Part shown: piece by piece, positions 7,082 to 15,213 of the stretch
Layout of the letters: each line of letters starts with the position of its first letter
How positions within the stretch are numbered: position 1 is the first letter of the stretch
Assembly (NCBI GenBank): GCA_043755595.1
Contig: JAYUSQ010000155.1
Span: 1-18,229 of the forward strand
From: VFZP01 sp043755595
GTDB taxonomy: Bacteria; Acidobacteriota; Terriglobia; Bryobacterales; Bryobacteraceae
Direction of reading: 5' to 3'
DNA: 18,229 nucleotides
Notes under the pieces: model-generated
What the model saw: only the letters and a program-made list of their open reading frames with translations
What the model was told of the DNA's origin: nothing
The model's database searches: none
Program-made: the position numbers and the translations under genes

Positions 7082-10000
7082 GTGCAACTACGTGGTTTCG
7101 CGAAATTTTCGTTCGGGCTGCTATTGCTTGTTTGGCAAGACCGGTTAAGCGGACAGGCCTTCCAAGGATCAATCGTCGGTTCCATCACAGATCCATCGAG
7201 CGCTCCTATGCCAGGAGCGGGGTTGGTCTTGACCAATCTCGGCACCCAGGAGCGGCGCCAGGTTCAATCCGGTGTCGACGGAAGCTATCAGTTTCTCAAT
7301 TTGATTCCCGGATCCTACCGCGTGACGGTGGAGATGCAGGGTTTCAAGCGCGCGCTGCGTGGTCCGATCGAAGTCAGCGTGTCGAGCGCGGTGCGCGCTG
7401 ACGTGGCGATGGAGATCGGCGACGTCAATCAGTCGGTCGAAGTGGAAGCGCTCGCGCCGCTCTTGCAAACTGAGAATTCCAATCTCAGCCAAGTGGTCTC
7501 TGGACGGGCCGTGCAGGACCTCCCTGTGAACGGTCGAAACATTCTGAACCTCATGGCGCTGGTGCCGGGCGTGGTGCCGCAAGGCAGCACCGAAGGCAAC
7601 GCACTCACGGGCAAGAACGTCTTCGCGGCGGGCAACTATCAGGTGGGCGGCGGCATGGCCAATCAGGCCGCTTCTTACTTTGATGGCGTGCCGATGAATG
7701 CCGGGATCGGCAATCTGACGATTCTCTCGCCGAGTCCCGACGTCGTCGCCGATTTTCGCGTGCAGACCAACAGCAACAACGCCGAGTTTGGGCGGTACTC
7801 GGGAGGTGTCCTCAACATTGGCTCGAAATCCGGCACGAATCAGTGGCACGGCTCAGCTTACGAATTTCTCCGCAACAAGGTGCTAAACGCCAATAACTTT
7901 TTCGCGAACGCAAACGGCATCGGCAAACCTGCCTTCACGCAGAATCAGTTTGGTGCGACGTTCGGCGGTCCGGTCAAGAAAGATAAGCTGTTTTTCTTTG
8001 CCGGCTACGAGGGCTATCGGCAGCGTCAGGGCGCGACGTTTTTGACCACCGTACCGCAGGCCAGGATGAACGGCGGCGATTTCTCGGAATATCGCAACGC
8101 GGCGGGCGCGCAGATCCCAATCTTCGATCCGTTGACCCAGTGCGGAGCTTACAGCAACCCCGAGTGCGCAGCCGGTACCGGGGCGCAGCGCTTGCAGTTC
8201 CCGGGCAATGTGATCCCGTCGAACCGGATCAATCCAGTGGCTCGAAAGCTGAACGAGTTCCCGTTGAACTCGGCTCCCAATCTCCCCGGCGCCCAGTTCA
8301 CCAATTTGTTCAACTACAGCAAGAACATCAGTTCGGGTGGAGACAATGACCAGTACAACGGGCGTGTCGACTACTCGATTAGCGAGAAGATGCGGCTGTT
8401 CGGCCGTTTCACGCGCTGGAGCAGCGCTAACACCCCGGCGATCCTTTTCGACAACGGCGTTTATGCCGGTGACCCGTTCTCGCCCGAAACGTTTACCACC
8501 AAGCAAGCCGTTGCGGGTCTCACGTATCTGATCCGCCCGACGATGATATTCGACCTGCGCGCCTCGTACGGACGCTGGAACTACGAGCGCATCGCGCCCT
8601 TCCGCGGAATCGACATGGCCGACAAGTTCGGATTTCCAAGCTATTTCCGCGACCTCCCCGGTTTGCGTCAGGTGGAGGGCGAAACGGGCTATCCACAGAT
8701 CACTCTCAGCAACTATACCCACACCAACCCCGGTCCCTTCAACGGGCACATCTTTAGCGTGGACAACACGTACGTGATGCTGCCCAGCTTCACCTGGGCA
8801 AGAGGTAAGCATCAATGGAAGTTTGGCGCCGACCTCCGGAACTTTCGCAACAACTACTATCAACTCGCGGCGGGTGGCTCCTTCCAGTTCGACCATCTGT
8901 TCACGTCACAGAACGCGCTAAACTCCGGCGCCAGCGGCAACGCGCTCGCCTCGTTCCTGCTCGGAATGGGTGCGGGTGGCAACATGCTGGTGCTCGGACT
9001 GCCGTATCAGTCACTCAGCTACCAGGGCTACTACGTGCAGGACACCTGGCAATACAACTCAAAGCTCACCTTGACGTTGGGTCTGCGATGGGAGATCCCC
9101 GGCGTCTTCAAGGAGCGCTATGACCGGACGACGTCGTTGAATCCGGTGGCCGAGAACCCCGCCACGAAAGGGATTCTCGTGAACGGCAGGCCGGTCCTCG
9201 GCCGGGTGGATCGCGTCAACACACCGGATCACCCAGGACGCGCCAATAAGAATGAGACGTACAAACTGTTCGCGCCCCGGCTCGGCTTGGCCTACCGGCT
9301 CCGTCCACAAACTGTGATTCGGGCGGGAGGCGGGATGTATTACCTGCCCACGAATTTGCAGTTCAACGAGGGGCCATACGGCAACGCCTTGAACGCCTAC
9401 AGCACCCCCTGGTTGACGACGATCGACCGATCGGTGACGCCGCTCAACACGATCAGCGATCCGTTCCCTGGCGGCATCATCGGATCGCTTGGGACCCTGC
9501 CGAACTTCCAGCAGTTACTGCTTGGGCAGTCACCTGCGGCTGCACTGAAGAATACGCCACGGCCGTACCAAGGCCAATGGAACGTCGCCCTGCAGGAGCA
9601 ACTGCCAGGACAGATCGCGGTGGAGGCCGCCTATGCCGGTTCACGCGGCGTACACTTGCCGCGCGGCGACTACAACATGAACGCGATCGAAGATCAGTTT
9701 CTGTCGCAGGGCAGCCAGTTGAATACACAGGTCCCGAATCCGTTCTTCGGTCTGGTGACGGCTGGCGCGCTTTCGCAGCGCACGGTGACGCAGGGACAGC
9801 TCCAACTGCGCTATCCGCAGTACACAGGCTTTGTCCAGCGCACGTCTTATCTGGGTAACAGCACCTATCATTCGCTGCAGGCGAAGGCGGAGCGGCGATT
9901 CGGGGCCGGGGGTAGTGTGCTCGGCGCTTACACGTTCTCCAAGCTCCTCACCGACATGGAGAGTCTTTCCGAGTGGCTGAATACCGGCGTCGGTTCCGGC

Positions 10001-10621
10001 GGCGGCGTACAGCAACCCAACAATCTGCGCGCCGAGAAAGCGCTGGCGGGCTTTGACTCGCGCCATCGGCTGACCGTGGCGTATTCGGTCGATATCCCAA
10101 CAGGTAAGGGCAAAGCGTTCCTTGGCAACATCGCCGGCCCAGCTGACAAGATCGTCTCAGGCTGGAGCGCGAGCGGCACGGCAACGTTCCAATCGGGTTT
10201 TCCCTTGGCGCTGACCGCCACTCCGAATGTCACGGGCCTGGGCACTGGCTTACGGCCAAACGCAGTGCCCGGCTGCGAGAAGCAGATCGAAGGATCGGCG
10301 CAATCGCGATTGCGGCGGTGGTTCAACACTTCCTGTTACACGGTGCCGGCGGCATACACTTTCGGCAGCCAAAGCCGGACCGATCCGAATCTGCGCGGGC
10401 ACGGCATCAATCAGTTCAACTTCTCGTTGCTGAAGAGGACGAACATAACCGAACGCACCAATGTAGAGTTCCGGGCCGAGATCTTCAACCTCTTCAATCG
10501 CGCGCAGTTCGGGCAGCCAAACCTTGTCGTCACGACGGCGGCGAACGCGACCACCGGCCAGGTATTTACGCAGATCAACACACCGAGGCTGGTGCAGTTC
10601 GCGTTGCGATTCTCATTCTGA
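7082..10621 (+). CDS. TonB-dependent receptor, Oar-like, with N-terminal carboxypeptidase regulatory domain
   Basis: This 1179-aa protein is an outer-membrane beta-barrel transporter of the large Acidobacteriota type that imports ligands using TonB energy. In order: signal peptide 1-25 (hydrophobic FGLLLLVW core); a carboxypeptidase-regulatory-like Ig fold at about 28-110 with GSIVGSITDPSSAPMPGAGL and DGSYQFLNLIPGSYRVTVE; a plug with VQDLPVNGRNILNLMALVPGVV (144-165); then barrel strands to the end. It finishes in VQFALRFSF with the C-terminal Phe expected of outer-membrane proteins. The start is GTG at 7082 with GGAG 8 nt upstream; a nearby ATG at 7075 is out of frame. It is the first gene of a three-gene operon with the FG-GAP and TPR genes. 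The ligand is unknown; the divergent PQQ/DUF1080 operon hints at carbohydrate or a breakdown product. Confidence 0.95.
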   Translation: MQLRGFAKFSFGLLLLVWQDRLSGQAFQGSIVGSITDPSSAPMPGAGLVLTNLGTQERRQVQSGVDGSYQFLNLIPGSYRVTVEMQGFKRALRGPIEVSVSSAVRADVAMEIGDVNQSVEVEALAPLLQTENSNLSQVVSGRAVQDLPVNGRNILNLMALVPGVVPQGSTEGNALTGKNVFAAGNYQVGGGMANQAASYFDGVPMNAGIGNLTILSPSPDVVADFRVQTNSNNAEFGRYSGGVLNIGSKSGTNQWHGSAYEFLRNKVLNANNFFANANGIGKPAFTQNQFGATFGGPVKKDKLFFFAGYEGYRQRQGATFLTTVPQARMNGGDFSEYRNAAGAQIPIFDPLTQCGAYSNPECAAGTGAQRLQFPGNVIPSNRINPVARKLNEFPLNSAPNLPGAQFTNLFNYSKNISSGGDNDQYNGRVDYSISEKMRLFGRFTRWSSANTPAILFDNGVYAGDPFSPETFTTKQAVAGLTYLIRPTMIFDLRASYGRWNYERIAPFRGIDMADKFGFPSYFRDLPGLRQVEGETGYPQITLSNYTHTNPGPFNGHIFSVDNTYVMLPSFTWARGKHQWKFGADLRNFRNNYYQLAAGGSFQFDHLFTSQNALNSGASGNALASFLLGMGAGGNMLVLGLPYQSLSYQGYYVQDTWQYNSKLTLTLGLRWEIPGVFKERYDRTTSLNPVAENPATKGILVNGRPVLGRVDRVNTPDHPGRANKNETYKLFAPRLGLAYRLRPQTVIRAGGGMYYLPTNLQFNEGPYGNALNAYSTPWLTTIDRSVTPLNTISDPFPGGIIGSLGTLPNFQQLLLGQSPAAALKNTPRPYQGQWNVALQEQLPGQIAVEAAYAGSRGVHLPRGDYNMNAIEDQFLSQGSQLNTQVPNPFFGLVTAGALSQRTVTQGQLQLRYPQYTGFVQRTSYLGNSTYHSLQAKAERRFGAGGSVLGAYTFSKLLTDMESLSEWLNTGVGSGGGVQQPNNLRAEKALAGFDSRHRLTVAYSVDIPTGKGKAFLGNIAGPADKIVSGWSASGTATFQSGFPLALTATPNVTGLGTGLRPNAVPGCEKQIEGSAQSRLRRWFNTSCYTVPAAYTFGSQSRTDPNLRGHGINQFNFSLLKRTNITERTNVEFRAEIFNLFNRAQFGQPNLVVTTAANATTGQVFTQINTPRLVQFALRFSF

Positions 10622-10646
10622 CCCGCCATGATACGCTAGCGCTATC

Positions 10647-12278
10647 ATGCGGCTCGCGACGCTCCTGGTGGTGTGCGGCCTCGCCTTCGCCGGGCCGCCA
10701 GCCGGGCCTGGGTTGGAGGCTGTCACTCCCGCCGGTTTGGATTTTCGCCATTTTAACTCGCCCACCTCGCACAAACATTTGATCGAGGCGATGGGCGGAG
10801 GAGTGGCGCTGCTTGACTACGACAACGACGGGCGCCTCGACATTTTCTTCATGAACGGGGGGAGGTTGACCGAAGCCCTGCCCGCCCCGCCATCGTTTGC
10901 GCGATCGAATCCGAAGTATTGGAATCGGCTATACCGCCAGAGTCGCGACGGCAGCTTCATTGATGTCACCGAAGCCGCGGGCCTCTCGGTGGCAGGCGAG
11001 GCGAACTACGGCATGGGCGTGGCTGCGGCGGACTTCGACAACGACGGCTTCACCGATCTCTACGTCACCAGCTTCGGCCGAAACATTCTCTACCGGAACA
11101 CGGGCAAGGGCACATTCACCGACGTCACCGCGCGCGCCGGCGTGGCGGCGGGCGGGTGGACGTCGTCGGCGGGATTTTTCGACTACGACAACGATGGCCG
11201 GCTCGACCTCTTCGTCACCCGGTACATGGAATGGAGTTTGGCATCCAGCCGGCCCTGTGGCGAAAGTACCCGCGTCTATTGCCCGCCTGCGACATTTCCG
11301 GCTATCGCCAACCTGCTCTTTCGCAATCGCGGTGATGGCACGTTTGAAGACGTCAGCGCCGCAGCGGGTATCGCCGCTGGCCGTGGACGCGCGCTAGGCG
11401 TCGCTTTTGCGGACGCCGACGACGACGGGTTCATCGATATCTTCGTCGCGAATGACGGCATGGAGCAATTCCTGTTCCGCAACAACGGCGATGGCACGTT
11501 CATCGAGCGCGCCGTCGAGGCGGGCGTGGCGCTTTCAGACGACGGCAAACCGGTGTCGGGCATGGGCGTCGATTTTCGAGACTACGACAACGACGGACGC
11601 CCGGACGCGATCGTCACCACGCTCTCCCGCCAGAAGTATGCGCTCTTCCACAACGACGGCGGCGGAGTATTCCACTACGCTTCGCTCGAATCCGGAATCG
11701 GCGCCGTTTCAGCAATCCACTCAGGTTGGGGTGTCGGCTTGGTGGACTTCGATAACGATGGATGGAAGGATCTATTCGCCGCTCAGGGGCACGTGATGGA
11801 CAACATCGAGAAGATCGACGCTTCGCTGCGCAGCCTAGAGCCGCCGCTTTTGGCGATGAACCGGGACGGCCGGTTCGCACGGATTGGCGTAGCGGCGTTC
11901 GCGTCCGTGGCTGGGCGGGGTGTTGCTTTCGGCGACCTGAACGGCGACGGTGCGATTGACGTGGTCATGAGCGTGCTGGGCGGGCCGCCTATCGTCTTTC
12001 GCAATCGCGGCGGCAGCGGGCGTTGGCTGACACTGTCGCTGCGAGGGACTCGCAGCAATCGCGATGGCGTGGGCGCAAGAGTATTCGTTAACGGCCAACG
12101 GCAGGAAGCCGGCCCGGCGGGTAGCTATCTGTCTTCGAACGACCGGCGGGTTCACTTCGGGCTCGGGGACGCGAGCACCGCGAAAGTGGAAATCCGGTGG
12201 CCCTCTGGACGAATTCAGCGGCTTGAAAACGTTGTCTCGAATCAGATCCTCGCTGTCGTTGAACCGGAGGAACGATGA
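10647..12278 (+). CDS. Secreted FG-GAP repeat protein with ASPIC/UnbV C-terminal domain (CRTAC1 family)
   Basis: The 543-aa protein has a short signal peptide (MRLATLLVVCGLAFAG) and seven integrin-like calcium motifs of the DxDxDG type, at about residues 57, 129, 179, 256, 312, 367 and 430, spaced as expected for a seven-bladed beta-propeller. The tail from GVGARV (474-479) to about 540, with WPSGRIQRLENV, is the ASPIC/UnbV domain. The family includes human CRTAC1 and bacterial UnbV-like proteins; its function in bacteria is not settled, with calcium-dependent binding or adhesion at the cell surface most likely. It begins 25 bp after the receptor stop, with no clear Shine-Dalgarno, and overlaps the TPR gene by 4 bp (ATGA). 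In Acidobacteriota such genes commonly follow TonB receptors together with TPR genes, so it is probably a partner in uptake or in handling the ligand. Confidence 0.93.
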   Translation: MRLATLLVVCGLAFAGPPAGPGLEAVTPAGLDFRHFNSPTSHKHLIEAMGGGVALLDYDNDGRLDIFFMNGGRLTEALPAPPSFARSNPKYWNRLYRQSRDGSFIDVTEAAGLSVAGEANYGMGVAAADFDNDGFTDLYVTSFGRNILYRNTGKGTFTDVTARAGVAAGGWTSSAGFFDYDNDGRLDLFVTRYMEWSLASSRPCGESTRVYCPPATFPAIANLLFRNRGDGTFEDVSAAAGIAAGRGRALGVAFADADDDGFIDIFVANDGMEQFLFRNNGDGTFIERAVEAGVALSDDGKPVSGMGVDFRDYDNDGRPDAIVTTLSRQKYALFHNDGGGVFHYASLESGIGAVSAIHSGWGVGLVDFDNDGWKDLFAAQGHVMDNIEKIDASLRSLEPPLLAMNRDGRFARIGVAAFASVAGRGVAFGDLNGDGAIDVVMSVLGGPPIVFRNRGGSGRWLTLSLRGTRSNRDGVGARVFVNGQRQEAGPAGSYLSSNDRRVHFGLGDASTAKVEIRWPSGRIQRLENVVSNQILAVVEPEER

Positions 12279-13336
12279 CGGCGGCATCGGCTCTGATCGG
12301 CGTAGTCTTGCTGGCCGCGCAGAATCTGCCCCCGGATGTAGTGAAGCACGCAGCCGCTGGCCTCGAAGCCCAGAAAGCCGGGCGGTTCGATGAGGCGATC
12401 GCCGAGTTCACGAAAGTCTCCGAGTTGGCGCCTGCGCTCGCAGCCTCTCACAGCAATCTGGGCAATGCATATATGCAGAAGGGCGATTTTGCGGCGGCGT
12501 TGAAGCCGTTGCGGCGGACGCTCGAATTGAATCCGGGTTTGGTGGGAGCGCAGCAGATGCTCGGCTACGCGCTCTTGGCATGCGGGTATGCATCGGAGGC
12601 GATTCCGCATCTGGAGAAAACAAACTCCCAGGACGGGCTGGGTATCGCGCTTTTTCAAGTGGGGAGAACAGTCGAGGCCATCGTGCATCTGCAGACTGCG
12701 CTCGACCAGCGCCCGAACGATCCGGATTTGCTCTACTACCTCGGCCGGTCGAGCGCGGCGCTTTCCAAGCGGAGCTATGACGCGCTACGCTCGGCCCATC
12801 CGGATTCGGCTCGCACGCATCAGCTTGAGGGCGAGATCCATGCCGTGCAACGCAAGCTCCCGGAGGCGGAGAAAGAATTCCGGGAGGCCATCCGCATCCG
12901 CCCCCAGACGCCGGGCGCACGCCTGCAACTCGGGGAACTCTATGGCGTGGCCGGACAGTGGGACAAGGCGGAAGCCGAGTTCCGCGCCGAGACACGGGCG
13001 CGGCCAGGGGATGCCGAGGCATCATACCGGCTTGGACACGCTCTGCTTGAGCAGGGGAAAACCAGGGAGGCGCGGGCGGAACTCGAGCGTGCCGACGGTT
13101 TGGCGCCCGCCATGCCCGAAACCCTCTACGCACTGGGCAAGGCCTGCTGGCTCGGTCAGGATATCGCGGCAGCTGAAAAGCACTGGGTAACGCTATTGAG
13201 CCTGGAGAAAGAATCGGCTCTCGCCGCCCAGGCGCACTTCGGGCTCGCAGGGCTCTATCGGCGGAAAGGGATGCCGGAGCGGGCCGACGGCGAGCTGAAA
13301 GAGTATCAACGGCTGCGTGCGGTCAGCCGGAAGTAA
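12275..13336 (+). CDS. Tetratricopeptide repeat protein, probably exported
   Basis: The 353-aa protein has a hydrophobic N-terminus (MTAASALIGVVLLAAQ) that could be a signal peptide, then TPR helices over nearly all the rest. Clear copies include AGRFDEAIAEFTKVSELAP (about 34-52), KGDFAAALKPLRRTLELNP, PEAEKEFREAIRIRP and WDKAEAEFRAETRARP, with degenerate copies between. TPR arrays bind proteins, so a scaffold or adaptor role in the periplasm is likely. It overlaps the FG-GAP gene by 4 bp (ATGA) and has a strong ribosome site, GGAGG at 12266-12270, so the two are translationally coupled. It is the last gene of the receptor operon; no convincing terminator is seen after it. No enzymatic domain is visible. 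Confidence 0.9.
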   Translation: MTAASALIGVVLLAAQNLPPDVVKHAAAGLEAQKAGRFDEAIAEFTKVSELAPALAASHSNLGNAYMQKGDFAAALKPLRRTLELNPGLVGAQQMLGYALLACGYASEAIPHLEKTNSQDGLGIALFQVGRTVEAIVHLQTALDQRPNDPDLLYYLGRSSAALSKRSYDALRSAHPDSARTHQLEGEIHAVQRKLPEAEKEFREAIRIRPQTPGARLQLGELYGVAGQWDKAEAEFRAETRARPGDAEASYRLGHALLEQGKTREARAELERADGLAPAMPETLYALGKACWLGQDIAAAEKHWVTLLSLEKESALAAQAHFGLAGLYRRKGMPERADGELKEYQRLRAVSRK

Positions 13337-13547
13337 TTCGGGTTGAAATACATTTTCCGAACCCCAGGCTGGCTCCGTCAGACGCAAAGATCTCAGCTAT
13401 GATGCGATTCTCGGCGCGAGATAGTTCTGAGTCGCCCGGATCGGACGACAGGGCCACATGGTACGGCCCGCGTTTTGTCACGTGTGTAGACCAGAACGTT
13501 GGACGGGCGGCCGGACTGGCGCTAGCCTTGATGAAGTCGTGTAATGA
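13323..13547 (-). pseudogene. Fragment resembling the C-terminal part of a DUF4065 (Panacea/SocA-type) protein
   Basis: On the - strand the frame ending at TGA 13325-13323 is open for about 74 codons and reads protein-like: HDFIKASASPAARPTFWS, then RGPYHVALSSDPGDSELS and RAENRIIAEIFASDG. The order Trp-Ser, xVxLxxDPGDSELSxAE, then IIxEIFxxxG recalls the DUF4065/Panacea domain of SocA-like antitoxins. This is judged by eye and uncertain. It has no start of its own: upstream it runs out of frame into an Uma2 N-terminal stub (13478-13585), and its 3' end overlaps the end of the TPR gene. It looks like a rearranged remnant. Confidence 0.3.
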
Positions 13548-13585
13548 GCGAATTCCTCGGCGGTCATCAACGTCTGCGTGCTCAT
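13478..13585 (-). pseudogene. Uma2 nuclease N-terminal stub (copy 1)
   Basis: ATG at 13585-13583 begins MSTQTLMTAEEFAHY, the same N-terminus as the Uma2 gene at 14986 and the stub at 15383. Similarity stops at about 13543, and the frame then runs through unrelated sequence to a TGA at 13480-13478, giving 35 aa. GAGGAG lies 12 nt before the ATG. None of the nuclease core remains. Confidence 0.65.
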
Positions 13586-13830
13586 GCGGGTGATGTGCTC
13601 CTCTTCATGGGTAACGCAGGGCGCGCCAACCGCGGTCCGCCGCCAGCTTGGGACAGTTTCGCATGGGGCGCCAAGCGGGCGGCATTGTCTTTGGCGGTAA
13701 GTTGGTGGCGGCAGGTGTGGTTACGATTTTTTCGATGCGAGGCAACGGCGAAAGTTACGGGCGCGGCGGCTGGCGTTTCTTTGGCGCGGCGGGCTTGGAT
13801 AGCTTGTTGCCGTCGCCGATTTTGAACATG
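13586..13830. other. Gene-free stretch inside the Uma2 graveyard
   Basis: No gene can be supported in these 245 bp. Short open frames exist on both strands (for example a + strand frame starting at 13648) but none has a ribosome site or recognisable family features. The sequence is very GC-rich with many GGC/GCC triplets. It is probably decayed DNA between Uma2 remnants. Confidence 0.4.
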
Positions 13831-14435
13831 CTAACTAACGCCTTCGTAGATGTCAGCTAGGGGTAAGGTGCAGGTCGAGGGCGAGAGGGTGAGTTCAATG
13901 GAATGGTCGAGGCCAGCTACGGTGTGATGCTTCCACAGGGCTGGGCGGCTTCGCGCGGGTTGTTGACGGGCGTGCAGTTCCACGGAGGCGCGGTCGGACG
14001 ATACGAGCAGGATGGCTTGGACGGAGGGCATGCGGCGGTACTCGGTGAGTTTGATTTCGCGGTCAAAGCGTTGGGTGGATTTCGAGAGGACTTCGACGAC
14101 GACGATTGGATTGAGTAGGACGTCGCGACGGCCGTCGAGGAATTTGCGTTCGCCGCAGGCGACGGAGACGCCGGGGTGGAAGAAGGGCCCGAGCGGGGTG
14201 ACGCCGACTCTCATGTCGCTGCCGTAGGTCTGGCAGCCGTGCTTGCGGAGGAGCGACCAGAGGAAACCGCTGATGTTCATGGCGATAGCGTTGTGGGACT
14301 CCGCGCCGCCGGCCATGGCGTAGATCTCGCCGTCGTAGTATTCGCTTCTTTCGGAGGCCTCGCGCTCCAGGGTGAGGTACTCGCTAGGGGGAAGCCCTTT
14401 CTCGGCGTTTCCGGCGAGGGCGAGGCGTTGGACAT
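13831..14435 (-). pseudogene. Uma2 family endonuclease, frameshifted near the start (copy B)
   Basis: Most of an Uma2 (DUF820) protein is readable: GLPPSEYLTLEREASERSEY, YYDGEIYAMAGGAESHNAI, then SDMRVGV, LLNPIVVVEVLSKST with FDREIKLTEYR (the D...ExV...K pattern of the PD-(D/E)XK core), and LADIYEGVS before TAG at 13833-13831. Uma2 proteins are putative nucleases, often in multicopy families. The expected start ATG at 14435, 4 bp after the stop of the upstream Uma2 copy, is in a different frame (MSNASPSPET); the conserved frame has a TAA at 14442-14440 and no ATG until Met at 14316. A one-base shift in the repetitive TCGCCCTCGCC stretch (about 14412-14426) would join them. Without it translation could begin at 14316, losing conserved N-terminal residues. 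A sequencing error is possible. Confidence 0.75.
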
Positions 14436-14439
14436 GAGT

Positions 14440-14986
14440 TTAGAATGCCATAGAGAGGTCCGCGATGGTGACCGAGAAACCGGGCAGCAACGCGGTTTCC
14501 ACCAACGCGCCGTCGCCTCGCAGCAGGCGGATGTCCGAGTTCGTTTGGATGAAGACTTCGCGGTTTGCGTGGTCCAGTTTCCAGAGCTCTTGGCTGCTGG
14601 CGACAGGTATTCGAGCGCTTTGCGCTTGACCTCGACGAAGGTCTCCGACGGGGACACTACTTCGACAGCGATGTCGGGGGCGAAGGGCAGCGGCACTTTG
14701 GTGAGGTCACGCCCTGGAGGCGGGCGAGGAGAAAAATGGAAACGGCCGGCCGGCGGACGGTACCTTCGTCGATGCGGCAGTCAACTTCGGCGAGGACCAC
14801 GCCTAGGCTTGGCTGCTGGCGAAAATACAGGGCAACGGATAATTCAACGTTGTGGCGAATCCTGGCGTGAATGGGCGTGGCGCTTGGCAAAGGGATTAGT
14901 TCTCCTTCCACCAACTCAAAGGCTTTGGTTTCCGCAGTGGCGTAATGAGCGAATTCCTCAGCGGTCATCAACGTCTGCGTGCTTAT
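14440..14986 (-). pseudogene. Uma2 family endonuclease with two internal frameshifts (copy A)
   Basis: Three frames together give a complete Uma2 protein. Part one reads TLMTAEEFAHYATAETKAF and ELVEGELIPLPSATPIHARI down to VRRPAVSIF. After a shift near 14714 comes RDLTKVPLPFAPDIAVEV, then SPSETFVEVKRKALEYLSP with the nuclease-core D, E and K. After a second shift near 14590 (one base lost between AAK and ELWKLDHANREVF) it reads to VTIADLSMAF and TAA at 14442-14440. The start codon seen in the sister copies as ATGAGCACGCAG is here ATAAGCACGCAG; an internal ATG at 14968 could serve. Two frameshifts plus a lost start point to true decay more than sequencing error. It runs head-to-tail into copy B. 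Confidence 0.8.
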
Positions 14987-15066
14987 AGGCGTAGGACCTC
15001 GTTGATTTTGCGATAGTCTCCTTCGGGGCACAGTGTCAGGGTGCCCGATTCGGTCTCTACCAGCGC
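14983..15066 (-). pseudogene. C-terminal tail of an unidentified gene fused to the Uma2 copy A start
   Basis: On the - strand, a frame different from Uma2 copy A reads LVETESGTLTLCPEGDYRKI then NEVLRL and TAA at 14985-14983. The TAA shares its bases with the degenerate ATA start of Uma2 copy A, as if a former stop/start overlap had been damaged. The sequence looks coding but no family was recognised. Upstream of about 15070 it meets a GC-rich hairpin and the repeat cluster, so the rest of the gene is missing. Confidence 0.35.
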
Positions 15067-15087
15067 CCCTCGCCCCGCCTGGGGCGC
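15063..15087. repeat. GC-rich inverted repeat
   Basis: GCGCCCC (15063-15069) and GGGGCGC (15081-15087) form a perfect 7-bp stem around an 11-nt loop. There is no T-run on either side. It sits at the edge of the 24-bp repeat cluster and may belong to the same element. Confidence 0.4.
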
Positions 15088-15099
15088 GACGCGATTGCC

Positions 15100-15213
15100 G
15101 ATTCCTGAGCAATCCGATCACGATTCCTGCGCGAGGCAGAAAGTGATCGGATTCCCGCAGGAATCGGTGATCGGTTTCGTTCAGGAATGAGTGATCGGAT
15201 TGCGCAAGAATAC
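15100..15213. repeat. Cluster of 24-bp repeats, three direct and one inverted
   Basis: Three direct copies begin at 15143, 15167 and 15191, exactly 24 bp apart, each starting GTGATCGG and ending in a CAGGAAT-like stretch (copy three has CAAGAAT). One inverted copy covers 15100-15121, ending AATCCGATCAC, and a further inverted half-copy GATTCCTGCGC lies at 15122-15132. The inverted copy and the first direct copy form a long imperfect hairpin (11 bp AATCCGATCAC/GTGATCGGATT, then more pairing through GATTCCTG/CAGGAATC) with a 21-nt loop. There are no spacers as in CRISPR. It resembles a REP/REPIN-like or iteron-like element lying between two Uma2 remnants. Confidence 0.7.

Noticed and set aside
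13336..13366. Possible terminator after the TPR gene (TTCGG...CCGAA)
   Set aside because: Only 5 bp of stem with a loop of about 15 nt and no T-run.
13399..13593. 64-codon + strand frame ending NERIPRRSSTSACSCG
   Set aside because: Its end is the antisense of the Uma2 N-terminus, and the same peptide recurs antisense to the other copies, so it is a shadow of the repeated - strand sequence.
15143..15213. CRISPR-like array
   Set aside because: The repeats follow each other with a single base between them; there are no spacers and no cas genes.
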